Under the pieces are notes generated by a model, which saw only the letters and a list, made by a program, of their open reading frames with translations, ran no database searches and was not told the DNA's origin. From Sporosarcina sp. FSL K6-2383 (GTDB lineage: Bacteria; Bacillota; Bacilli; Bacillales_A; Planococcaceae): a DNA stretch of 64,000 bases. Positions 50,662 through 57,770 of this stretch are shown here, one piece after another. The position numbers and the translations under genes were made by a program. Each line of letters opens with the position of its first letter. Position 1 is the stretch's first letter. The DNA lies in NCBI RefSeq assembly GCF_038618305.1, contig NZ_CP152017.1, positions 1,465,501 through 1,529,500 on the forward strand. The letters are read 5' to 3'.

Positions 50662-50805
50662 TTGCGCGTTTATACATTTACGATGCCGAAAGTTGTGAGT
50701 GGTTTCGTCCGGAAGTGCTTGGTTGTTTTTCAAAAAGAGGATTTACCAAAGGCTACTGCTAGTAATAAAACTAGAAAAAAGAAAAGAGAAAAAACACCAG
50801 GCTGA
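50662..50805 (+). CDS. spoVM: Stage V sporulation protein SpoVM with a C-terminal extension
   Basis: A 47-residue frame from TTG 50662, 2 nt after AAAGGAGTGGGG. Its first 27 residues (MRVYTFTMPKVVSGFVRK, then CLVVFQKED) align without gaps to the 26-residue SpoVM of B. subtilis, including the proline at position 9 that kinks the amphipathic helix. SpoVM recognises the convex forespore membrane and anchors the spore coat ATPase SpoIVA. The position between thiN and rpmB is the conserved one. Oddly, the frame continues 20 more residues (LPKATASNKTRKKKREKTPG), basic, and its stop codon lies inside the terminator stem. Confidence 0.82.
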   Translation: MRVYTFTMPKVVSGFVRKCLVVFQKEDLPKATASNKTRKKKREKTPG

Positions 50806-50826
50806 AGGAATTCAGCCTGGTGTTTT
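50793..50826 (+). terminator. Terminator after spoVM
   Basis: ACACCAGGCTGAA pairs with TTCAGCCTGGTGT around a GGAA loop, followed by TTTATTT. The spoVM stop codon is in the left arm. Confidence 0.92.
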
Positions 50827-50862
50827 ATTTCCGTTCACGTTCATTTTTTCGGCGTTAGCCTA

Positions 50863-50960
50863 TAGAAATCAATCGCGCCTCGGCGTGATTGCGTCGGGAT
50901 TTTGAATTGTGCAATGCACAATTAACTCCTTTCAAAATCCCTGACATCCGCCGGAGGCTT
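50863..50960. repeat. Structured dispersed element C, copy 2
   Basis: Second full copy of 11791-11890. The outer stem GTCGGGATTTTG (50893-50904)/CAAAATCCCTGAC (50933-50945) encloses the palindrome AATTGTGCAATGCACAATT (50905-50923), a different sequence at the same position as in copy 1. The end is the constant ACATCCGCCGGAGGCTT. It ends 15 bp before the rpmB stop codon. Confidence 0.87.
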
Positions 50961-50974
50961 AACTTGATTTCAAG

Positions 50975-51163
50975 TTAAACGCGTTGAACTTTACCTGATT
51001 TAAGGGCTCTTGTAGAGACCCATACACGTTTAGGTTTACCGTTAACGAGAATACGGACTTTTTGAAGGTTCGCACCCCAAGTACGTTTGCTTGAGTTCAA
51101 TGCGTGAGAACGCGTGTTTCCCGCACGAGCTTTGCGACCTGAAATAACACATACTTTAGCCAT
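50975..51163 (-). CDS. rpmB: 50S ribosomal protein L28
   Basis: A 62-residue ribosomal protein. [29 protein letters not shown] N terminus, [13 protein letters not shown] and the basic C-terminal [14 protein letters not shown] are the L28 consensus. AAGGAGGTACTAACT precedes the ATG. There are no Zn-binding CxxC pairs, so this is the zinc-free form. It is opposite to its neighbours, as in Bacillus. Confidence 0.96.
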   Translation of the reverse strand: MAKVCVISGRKARAGNTRSHALNSSKRTWGANLQKVRILVNGKPKRVWVSTRALKSGKVQRV

Positions 51164-51223
51164 AGTTAGTACCTCCTTGCGAATGATGATTAAGCGATTT
51201 ACTTGTTATTCGCATACCATAAT

Positions 51224-51252
51224 AATGTATCATATGACATACAGTGTTGCAA
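51224..51252 (-). promoter_or_regulatory. Promoter of rpmB
   Basis: On the minus strand TTGCAA (51252-51247)-N17-TACATT (51229-51224). Confidence 0.6.
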
Positions 51253-51342
51253 CCTTTTTTGTGACATCTTTCAAGGTAATTGCCTTTACACGCTTTTTTA
51301 GTGCGGAAAATGTTCACTCCCGCCTATTCGATAAATCCGTAC

Positions 51343-51474
51343 AAGGTTGATTTGCGCTTCAGGCGGACGCTTTCCGCGGGCACAGCCTCAGCCTCCTCGT
51401 CGCTTCGCTCCTGCGGGGTCTTCGGCTAGTGCTGTTCCCGCCGGAGTCGCCGCCTTACGCTCCAATCAACGATA
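51343..51474 (-). repeat. Dispersed ~130-bp element D, copy 1
   Basis: Nearly identical to 59825-59953 in the opposite orientation. The ends are GTTGATT and AATCAAC. Internal blocks are GGCGGCGACTCC, GAAGACCCCGCAGGAG, GAAGCGACGAGGAGGCT and GGAAAGCGTCCGCCTGAAG. Similar GC-rich non-coding elements are common in Bacillaceae/Planococcaceae genomes. The stretch 51475-51719 shows only the palindrome at 51657. Confidence 0.92.
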
Positions 51475-51656
51475 GTAGAACACCATACCCATGAACATTC
51501 AACCGGGTTAATGATGATCATTCATTCTATCAGGATAGTAGTAGCGCCTGTTAAAGTCTTTTCTTTACTTTAAGTCACTAGCGTTGCATAAATGTAATCG
51601 GGGCTTTCTGTCACCGTCAACCATCGTGAACGAGGAATTGGGCTTATGATCTTTCA

Positions 51657-51672
51657 CAATCGCGCCCGATTG
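51657..51672. repeat. Palindrome CAATCG-CGCC-CGATTG, copy 1
   Basis: A 6-bp inverted repeat with a 4-nt centre, preceded by TTTCA. A second version with centre CGTC lies at 52648-52663, on the other side of two small genes. Confidence 0.7.
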
Positions 51673-51719
51673 CTTTAATACAGTCTTTCATAAAAAAATT
51701 ACTTCATCCTAACTTCATT

Positions 51720-51950
51720 TTACATATAAATGGAGAAAGACCGTACTACTAAAAACATACTTACTAGTCCAAATACCGTGGCTCCCACTATCCACCAGAT
51801 AACGGGTTTAGTTGAAATCTGTTTACCCACCATACTTTCCTCGTTTTCTCTTATTAAAGCTACCTTCCTTTCCATACCTTTTGCCGTAGAAGCAAAAACA
51901 ACAAATCCGATTACGATGAAACTAACAGTTAACCAAAGGAACAAATCCAT
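51720..51950 (-). CDS. Small membrane protein, unrecognised
   Basis: A 76-residue protein with two membrane segments (about residues 4-22 and 50-70) separated by a charged loop (KGMERKVALIRENEESMVGKQ). I cannot assign a family. GGGGTG lies 5 nt before the ATG. It stands in a region of small minus-strand genes with palindromes between them. Confidence 0.6.
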   Translation of the reverse strand: MDLFLWLTVSFIVIGFVVFASTAKGMERKVALIRENEESMVGKQISTKPVIWWIVGATVFGLVSMFLVVRSFSIYM

Positions 51951-52186
51951 TTTTACACCCCATTTTTACGTGTTACTTTCCTAACAGACTACATAGTTAA
52001 AGTGCAATCCAACAAAATATCCATCATACCTTTTCAACGCAGTTTTCCAATTCCCTTTGAAGAAAGTTTACTGCAAAATGGCCCTATTCTGGCACAACGT
52101 TGTATGACAATCGCACCCGGTAAAAGAAGGTGATTTTATTATCTCCTAAGGATTAGCACCTTATGTATTATTAGGTTATTAGAATG

Positions 52187-52594
52187 TTATTCTGGGGTTT
52201 CAAATTCAAAATATTTCCCGTTATCAGAAGAACATTCAGTTAAGTAGTATCTAATTCTCTGTTCATTTTTTTCACTATCGAGTTTTACGCAGGTTCCACT
52301 TTCTGTTCCTTTGTCAGAACCTCCAAATTTATCCTTGGAATTATCATAAGTATATTTAATGTTTACTCCGTTATAATCCAAAGTATCAAAAATCGGATCA
52401 CCCTCTATTGTTCTTCGTACAATACGTATTTTATCCGCTTTCTCATTTTTAACGTTTACTATAAATCCTTCAAGTTTATCCAAGTTACTTGTTATTTCAC
52501 CTTGCTCGAATACAATATCGCTGTCTTTAACTGATTGACAAGCACTCAAAACAACGGCAAATAAAGTTAGAAGTAATACTTTTTTCAATATCAT
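52187..52594 (-). CDS. DUF4362 family lipoprotein
   Basis: A 135-residue secreted lipoprotein. The signal peptide ends in the lipobox LSAC (Cys19). The mature part follows the DUF4362 pattern: EQGEITSNLDKLEGFIVNVKNEKADKIRIVRRTIEGDPIFDTLDYNG and TYDNSKDKFGG. The family function is unknown; it occurs in Bacillaceae as isolated genes, often several per genome. GGAGG stands just before the ATG. It would be processed by LspA (17100). Confidence 0.78.
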   Translation of the reverse strand: MILKKVLLLTLFAVVLSACQSVKDSDIVFEQGEITSNLDKLEGFIVNVKNEKADKIRIVRRTIEGDPIFDTLDYNGVNIKYTYDNSKDKFGGSDKGTESGTCVKLDSEKNEQRIRYYLTECSSDNGKYFEFETPE

Positions 52595-52610
52595 ACACCT
52601 CCAATTCTTT

Positions 52611-52663
52611 CACAATTAAATAGCCCGATTGTTGAACACAAGTTAAACAATCGCGTCCGATTG
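52611..52663. repeat. Intergenic palindrome cluster CAATTAAATAGCCCGATTG / CAATCGCGTCCGATTG
   Basis: CAATTAAATAGCCCGATTG (52613-52631) and CAATCG-CGTC-CGATTG (52648-52663) lie together between two minus-strand genes. The first recurs as CAATTAAATGGCCCGTTTG near 53364; the second recurs at 51657. The arms can pair with one another in more than one way. Confidence 0.7.
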
Positions 52664-52724
52664 TGGAGGTTCGTTATAGAACTAAAGCATCTTGTTAGTT
52701 TAAGAAGTTTGTTGCTAAGAAACA

Positions 52725-53270
52725 CTAATATCCAAAAGTTTCCCCTTCATTTAATTTCAAAATACGATTGTTAATCGAAACTTCATTATTGCTTTTCCAT
52801 TCAACATTTGCGTTTTCAGTTCTTTTTTCATAATAAATTCTCTTTTTAAACCAAAGTGGTCCATTCAATTCTCCTCTTATCCCAAATGTTCCCGCTGCTC
52901 CCGCATCCCAAAGATAGAAATCTATGGTATAGCTATTATCTGGAGAACTCACCGTCTTTATAAGTTCATTTGCTCCAAATTGTGAAAAAATGAGTGTAAT
53001 CGATAGTGCTAAAAAAAGTGTGATAGATAACAACGACGACAAGGTTATCGTTAACCAACTTCTTGTTTTTGTCCGCCAGTTTCTCTTATCTTTAAGACCT
53101 TTAATTCCTAAAATAAAGGCTAGTACACTAATTATAAAGAGAATGTAATTTGGCGGTGAAATTAACCAAGTGTTGTTTATATTAGAGTATAATGAATAGA
53201 ATGCTACTCCTAAACAAATAAGTATTAAATAAAGAGACCAAAAATTATATCGTTTTTCCCAAGCACTCAA
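52725..53270 (-). CDS. DUF5412 family membrane protein
   Basis: A 181-residue protein with about three membrane segments (residues 11-28, 41-58 and 75-97) and an extracytoplasmic C-terminal domain. That domain resembles DUF5412: ELIKTVSSPDNSYTIDFYLWDAGAAGTFGIRGE, then GPLWFKKRIYYE and VEWKSNNEVSINNRIL. Function unknown. No strong ribosome-binding site is seen before ATG 53270, so the start is uncertain. Confidence 0.68.
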   Translation of the reverse strand: MSAWEKRYNFWSLYLILICLGVAFYSLYSNINNTWLISPPNYILFIISVLAFILGIKGLKDKRNWRTKTRSWLTITLSSLLSITLFLALSITLIFSQFGANELIKTVSSPDNSYTIDFYLWDAGAAGTFGIRGELNGPLWFKKRIYYEKRTENANVEWKSNNEVSINNRILKLNEGETFGY

Positions 53271-53694
53271 ACTATCCCAGCTCTCTAATACATATGGACG
53301 TTCATTGCTTTAGAGAAGTTGCGGAACATTCTTATTAAACCAGTTAGTTCGATAAGCCTTCCTCAATTAAATGGCCCGTTTGCAGAAGATTGATCTTATT
53401 GTAAGTTGGTGCAATTTGTATAATAAGTATAACATTATTGTTTCCACAAAATATGGTTTCTTATCTTTGATCATCCGTGTGAGTGGTGCGCAGGCACTGC
53501 CGCAATTCGAAGTGCGTGAATTGAGTCAATGCCAGGCACCGTATGTCCTTTTCCAAGGTTTGCTAAAAGTAAGGAAATGAACGCTTTCTACAAAGTACAA
53601 AAGTGCCCGAAATTGTATCTTCGGGCACTTATAATTCCAATAGAAAGTCATCTATTCCCTTCTTCCCAAGCAACTGCATTTTTCACTTAAACAT
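53271..53694. other. Intergenic region with hairpins, no gene accepted
   Basis: It contains the CAATTAAATGGCCCGTTTG box (about 53364), a long imperfect hairpin with GGTGC/GGCACC ends (53484-53540) and a perfect 11-bp hairpin AAGTGCCCGAA/TTCGGGCACTT (53601-53611 with 53620-53630). Short frames here have no ribosome-binding sites. Confidence 0.6.
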
Positions 53695-53844
53695 TGTAGG
53701 TATGCGACAGGCAATTATTCACAGCAAGATTACCGAAAAGAATGTGGCTAGAAATGACGAAGTCATTTCTAGCCACATTTATTCCCGCGGTAATTATGTC
53801 GTGAACAGTTAGCCGAAAGCGAACCGAAAATGATCCAGTGAAAA
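53695..53844. repeat. Dispersed hairpin element B, copy 2, with nested hairpin
   Basis: Both ends match 10161-10256. Between them is an insert holding a perfect 18-bp stem with a 3-nt loop (53741-53758 with 53762-53779), itself enclosed by TTACCG (53730-53735) and CGGTAA (53788-53793). Confidence 0.83.
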
Positions 53845-53942
53845 ACTACGCTTTTATTCAGAATATGAATGCTTTCTTTTATTATGATTGTAGATATAGT
53901 ACAATAGGGGCAAGTGAGAAAAGATGCAAGGGGGACCTAACC

Positions 53943-54305
53943 ATGTCAATTGAAGTGAAAAATGAATATGGCAAAATCGATATTACAAACGATGTCATTG
54001 CCCAAGTAGTTGGCGAGGCGGCGATTGAATGTTACGGTATTGTCGGTATGGCTTCAAGGCATCAGATTCGAGATGGGCTGACAGAAATACTTCGTAAAGA
54101 AAGCTTTTCGCGTGGAGTCATCGTCCGTAATGTTGGAGATGATACGCATATTGATATGTATGTCATTGTTGGATATGGTACTAAAATTTCCGAAGTTGCC
54201 TACCAAGTCCAATCGAAAGTAAAGTATACATTGAAAAAAATAGTGGGTATGCCTGTTAAATCGGTTAATATTTTTGTCCAGGGAGTCCGAGTGACTAACC
54301 TGTAG
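53943..54305 (+). CDS. yloU: Asp23/Gls24 family envelope stress response protein (YloU)
   Basis: A 120-residue Asp23 family protein: NEYGKIDITNDVIAQVVGEAA, CYGIVGMASR and VNIFVQGVRV. Members are linked to alkaline and cell-wall stress. ATG 53943 follows AAGGGGGACC and starts MSIEVKNEYG; the upstream in-frame sequence belongs to element B. TACAAT at 53900-53905 could be the -10 box. It precedes fakA, as yloU-yloV does in B. subtilis. Confidence 0.92.
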   Translation: MSIEVKNEYGKIDITNDVIAQVVGEAAIECYGIVGMASRHQIRDGLTEILRKESFSRGVIVRNVGDDTHIDMYVIVGYGTKISEVAYQVQSKVKYTLKKIVGMPVKSVNIFVQGVRVTNL

Positions 54306-54323
54306 AAGGAGGAAGTAATTTCA

Positions 54324-55991
54324 ATGAAGTCCATAGATGGTTTAAAGTTTGCAGAAATGATTAAGATGGGTGCACATCATCTCTATCAAAATGCTGACTA
54401 TGTTGATTCACTTAACGTTTTCCCAGTGCCAGACGGTGATACGGGCACGAATATGAATTTGTCCATGTCTTCGGGTGCAAAGGAAACGGAAGAAAATGCT
54501 GTTGCTCATCTAGGTCAGACTGCACATGCATTATCAAAAGGCCTGCTCATGGGGGCACGTGGTAATTCGGGCGTCATTTTGTCGCAACTATTCCGTGGCT
54601 TTGGAAAATCGATTGAGAATGAAGCAACTGTAGATGGTGTAAAATTTGCAGCAGCTTTGAAATACGGTGTTGAAACAGCTTATAAAGCAGTGATGAAGCC
54701 AGTAGAAGGAACGATACTTACGGTTGCAAAAGATGCTGCAAATGTTGGTGTGGAAAAAGCCGCAACAACGGATGATATCATTGCCGTAATGGAAGCGGTT
54801 GTAGAAGAATCGAAAGCGTCCCTTGAGCGGACACCGGATTTATTGGCAGTCTTGAAAGAAGTTGGCGTTGTTGATAGCGGTGGTCAAGGTCTCGTTTATG
54901 TATACGAGGGTTTTTTAGCATGTCTAAAAGGTGAAGAATTACCAGAAAGAACGATTGTTGGATCGATGGATGACCTAGTGAATGCTGAGCATCATCGTAG
55001 TGTACAAGGCTTTATGAATACGGAAGATATTGAATTTGGTTATTGTACAGAATTTATGGTGAAATTCGAGGCTGATAAATTAGCGACGAATCCATATGAT
55101 GAATCTGATTTCCGACAAGGATTAAGTCAATTTGGTGATTCACTTCTTGTTATTTCAGATGAAGAAGTTGCAAAGGTACATATTCATACAGAGGAACCAG
55201 GCGATGCCATGAATTATGGCCAAAAATTCGGTTCGCTGATCAAAATTAAAATTGAAAATATGCGTGAACAACATATGGAAATCGTCGGTGAAAATTATTC
55301 GACAGAAAATACAGCGCAAAAACCAGCTGTTAAACATCCCTACGCTGTTGTAACAGTTGCGATGGGATCTGGCATTGCTAATTTACTAAGAAGTGTAGGG
55401 GCATCCGCAGTTATTGAGGGTGGACAAACAATGAATCCATCGACCGAGGATATTGTTAAGGCCATTCAAGAAGTCGGCGCAGAACGTGTGCTTATTTTAC
55501 CAAACAATAAAAACATCATTATGGCAGCTGAACAAGCGGCTGAAGTGGTTGGTATTGAGGCAGCTGTTGTACCTACGAAAACAGTGCCAGAAGGACTTGC
55601 AGCTATTTTAGCGTTCAATCCAGAAGCAGAAGTGACTGCCAATGCAGATGCGATGAAGGAAGCGGCATCATTTGTTAAAACAGGACAAGTTACACACGCA
55701 GTCCGTGATACGTCAATCGATGGTGTTGAGATTAAAAAAGACGATTTCATGGGGATTGCGGGAGGGAAAATTATTATTTCAACTCCTTCGCTTGATGAAG
55801 CGATGAAGGCATTACTTGCATCTTTAGTTAATGAAGATGATGAAATTGTGACAATCTTATATGGTGAAGATGTTAGCACCGAGGATGCATCTACGATGGT
55901 AGATTATGTGGAGAATAACTTTAGCCATACAGAAGTTGAACTATATGATGGAAAACAGCCGTTATATCCGTACATCATTTCAGTAGAATAA
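54324..55991 (+). CDS. fakA: Fatty acid kinase catalytic subunit FakA (YloV, DhaL domain)
   Basis: The ATP-binding subunit of fatty acid kinase, which phosphorylates exogenous fatty acids carried by FakB. The 555 residues begin with a DhaL domain (about 8-200) with the metal site NVFPVPDGDTGTNM and KGLLMGARGNSGVI. A middle domain and a C-terminal FakB-like domain follow (about 330-555). GAAGGAGGAAG precedes the ATG. No fakB is nearby. The fatty acid synthesis operon is encoded 4 kb downstream. Confidence 0.92.
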   Translation: MKSIDGLKFAEMIKMGAHHLYQNADYVDSLNVFPVPDGDTGTNMNLSMSSGAKETEENAVAHLGQTAHALSKGLLMGARGNSGVILSQLFRGFGKSIENEATVDGVKFAAALKYGVETAYKAVMKPVEGTILTVAKDAANVGVEKAATTDDIIAVMEAVVEESKASLERTPDLLAVLKEVGVVDSGGQGLVYVYEGFLACLKGEELPERTIVGSMDDLVNAEHHRSVQGFMNTEDIEFGYCTEFMVKFEADKLATNPYDESDFRQGLSQFGDSLLVISDEEVAKVHIHTEEPGDAMNYGQKFGSLIKIKIENMREQHMEIVGENYSTENTAQKPAVKHPYAVVTVAMGSGIANLLRSVGASAVIEGGQTMNPSTEDIVKAIQEVGAERVLILPNNKNIIMAAEQAAEVVGIEAAVVPTKTVPEGLAAILAFNPEAEVTANADAMKEAASFVKTGQVTHAVRDTSIDGVEIKKDDFMGIAGGKIIISTPSLDEAMKALLASLVNEDDEIVTILYGEDVSTEDASTMVDYVENNFSHTEVELYDGKQPLYPYIISVE

Positions 55992-55995
55992 GGTT

Positions 55996-56037
55996 TAAAG
56001 AAGCAGTGTGCCACAGTATAGGCGCGCTGCTTCTTTA
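55996..56037 (+). terminator. Hairpin terminator after fakA
   Basis: A stem of about 20 bp (TAAAGAAGCAG/CTGCTTCTTTA continued by TGTGCC/GGCGCG with two wobbles) starts 4 nt after the stop codon. The T tail is weak. Confidence 0.68.
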
Positions 56038-56115
56038 GTATGAACTTCCGGCGGATCTAAATTAAGGAGGCGGCCTATTGGTCCATGAATTAATATTATC
56101 AAAAAACAACATCTT

Positions 56116-56144
56116 TTGTTTTAAACCATTTATTCATGTAAAAT
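56116..56144 (+). promoter_or_regulatory. Promoter of sdaAB-sdaAA
   Basis: TTGTTT (56116-56121)-N17-TAAAAT (56139-56144). An ATTCAT-N5-ATGAAT inverted repeat overlaps the -10 box (56132-56148) and could be an operator. Confidence 0.55.
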
Positions 56145-56184
56145 GAATGAAGGTACTACTTCATTTAAAAGGGGATAATATACA

Positions 56185-56847
56185 ATGAAATTTAGATCCG
56201 TTTTTGAAATTATTGGTCCGGTCATGATTGGTCCATCCTCTTCACATACTGCCGGTGCGGCAAGGATTGGACGAGTTGCACGTACGCTTTTTGGTCGCCA
56301 GCCTGAATGGGCAAGAATCCATTTGTATGGTTCATTCGCACAGACGTATAAAGGTCATGGAACGGATGTAGCAATTATTGGGGGATTGTTAGATTACGAT
56401 ACATTTGACGAGCGTATTAAAACAGCGTTTGATGAAGCTGCACAATTGGGAATGACATTTGAATTCATCGCCGAAGAGGAAGAGGCAGATCATCCGAACA
56501 CAGCACGACTTGTCATTGGAGATAGTAAAGGAACAATGGAGTTAACTGGAATTTCGATTGGTGGAGGAACGATGGAAGTTGTCGATTTGAATGGCTTTCC
56601 GCTACGTTTATCAGGGCATTATCCAGCGCTTCTTGTTGTTCATGATGACCGTTCGGGTGTTATTGCAAGCGTTTCCAATGTCATTGCAATGCAAGGTATG
56701 AATATCGCACATATGGAAGTGGGACGCAAAGAAAAAGGTGAAATGGCTCTCATGGTTATTGAAGTTGATCAGATGATTGATGATACACTGCTAAGTGAAC
56801 TACAAGCTTTGCCGAACGTCACACAAGTTTCAACGTTAGCGAACTAA
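56185..56847 (+). CDS. sdaAB: L-serine dehydratase beta subunit
   Basis: Subunit of the iron-sulfur L-serine deaminase that makes pyruvate and ammonia, 220 residues. GPVMIGPSSSHTAGAARIGR is the family signature. A C-terminal ACT domain (about 148-218, LLVVHDDRSGVIASVSNVI) probably binds serine as a regulator. AAAAGGGGATAATATAC precedes the ATG. sdaAA follows after 14 bp. Confidence 0.95.
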   Translation: MKFRSVFEIIGPVMIGPSSSHTAGAARIGRVARTLFGRQPEWARIHLYGSFAQTYKGHGTDVAIIGGLLDYDTFDERIKTAFDEAAQLGMTFEFIAEEEEADHPNTARLVIGDSKGTMELTGISIGGGTMEVVDLNGFPLRLSGHYPALLVVHDDRSGVIASVSNVIAMQGMNIAHMEVGRKEKGEMALMVIEVDQMIDDTLLSELQALPNVTQVSTLAN

Positions 56848-56861
56848 GGAGGAGAACATAT

Positions 56862-57770
56862 ATGGAAATATTATTTGGCACGGTTAAAGAGCTAGTAACA
56901 CTTGCGGAAACGCAACAAAAACCGATTTCAGAAATTATGATTGAACAAGAAATGCTAGTAACGAAACGATCACGTCAAGATATTATTGCACAAATGGATA
57001 ACAACTTGACTGTTATGGAAAATGCAATTGATAGAGGACTTCAAGGCGTACAATCGACATCAGGCTTAACGGGTGGAGATGCAGTTCTTCTGCAAGATTA
57101 TATAGCGACAGGTAAAGGCTTATCAGGTGATTTGCTATTGGATGCAGTAAGTAAAGCAGTCGCCACGAATGAAGTGAATGCTGCGATGGGAACGATTTGT
57201 GCGACTCCAACTGCTGGTGCAGCAGGTATTGTGCCAGGTACATTATTTGCTGTGAAAAATAAATTGAATCCAACACGAGAGCAAATGATTAACTATCTCT
57301 TTACGTCGGGTGCTTTCGGTTTTATCGTTGCGAATAATGCATCGATTTCAGGTGCAGCTGGTGGTTGTCAGGCCGAAACGGGATCAGCGGGTTCAATGGC
57401 GGCAGCTGCAATTGTGGAAATGGCAGGAGGAACACCACAACAAAGTGCTGAAGCATTTTCAATTGTTATGAAAAATATGCTTGGCCTTGTTTGTGACCCG
57501 GTAGCAGGTCTCGTAGAGGTACCATGTGTGAAACGAAATGCAATGGGGGCGGCTAAGGCACTCGTTGGAGCAGACATGGCACTTGCCGGTATCGTAAGTC
57601 GTATTCCGACAGATGAAGTAATTGAAGCGATGCATAAAATTGGTCAAACTATGCCCTCTGCACTGCGTGAAACAGCAAAAGGCGGTTTAGCTGCGACGCC
57701 AACAGGAAAAGCGCTAGAGGCGAAAATTTTCGGTAAGGGTAATGCTAACAGTGACCTCGTCAATTCATGA
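56862..57770 (+). CDS. sdaAA: L-serine dehydratase alpha subunit
   Basis: Catalytic, [4Fe-4S]-binding subunit of L-serine dehydratase, 302 residues. Cluster cysteines are in GTICATPTAGAAG, VCDPVAGLVEVPC. SGAAGGCQAETGSAGSMAAAA is the substrate region. AAGGAGGAGAAC precedes the ATG. The last 29 bp overlap recG. Confidence 0.95.
   Translation: MEILFGTVKELVTLAETQQKPISEIMIEQEMLVTKRSRQDIIAQMDNNLTVMENAIDRGLQGVQSTSGLTGGDAVLLQDYIATGKGLSGDLLLDAVSKAVATNEVNAAMGTICATPTAGAAGIVPGTLFAVKNKLNPTREQMINYLFTSGAFGFIVANNASISGAAGGCQAETGSAGSMAAAAIVEMAGGTPQQSAEAFSIVMKNMLGLVCDPVAGLVEVPCVKRNAMGAAKALVGADMALAGIVSRIPTDEVIEAMHKIGQTMPSALRETAKGGLAATPTGKALEAKIFGKGNANSDLVNS

Noticed and set aside
53371..53812. Two plus-strand frames of 69 residues.
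   Set aside because: They run through hairpins and element B and lack ribosome-binding sites and any recognisable domain.
56046..56146. Fragment like element C (TCCGGCGGAT ... AAGGAGG) followed by a 22-codon frame from TTG 56078.
   Set aside because: The match is short and the frame overlaps the sdaAB promoter. It may be a relic of the same repeat, but the evidence is too weak to list.
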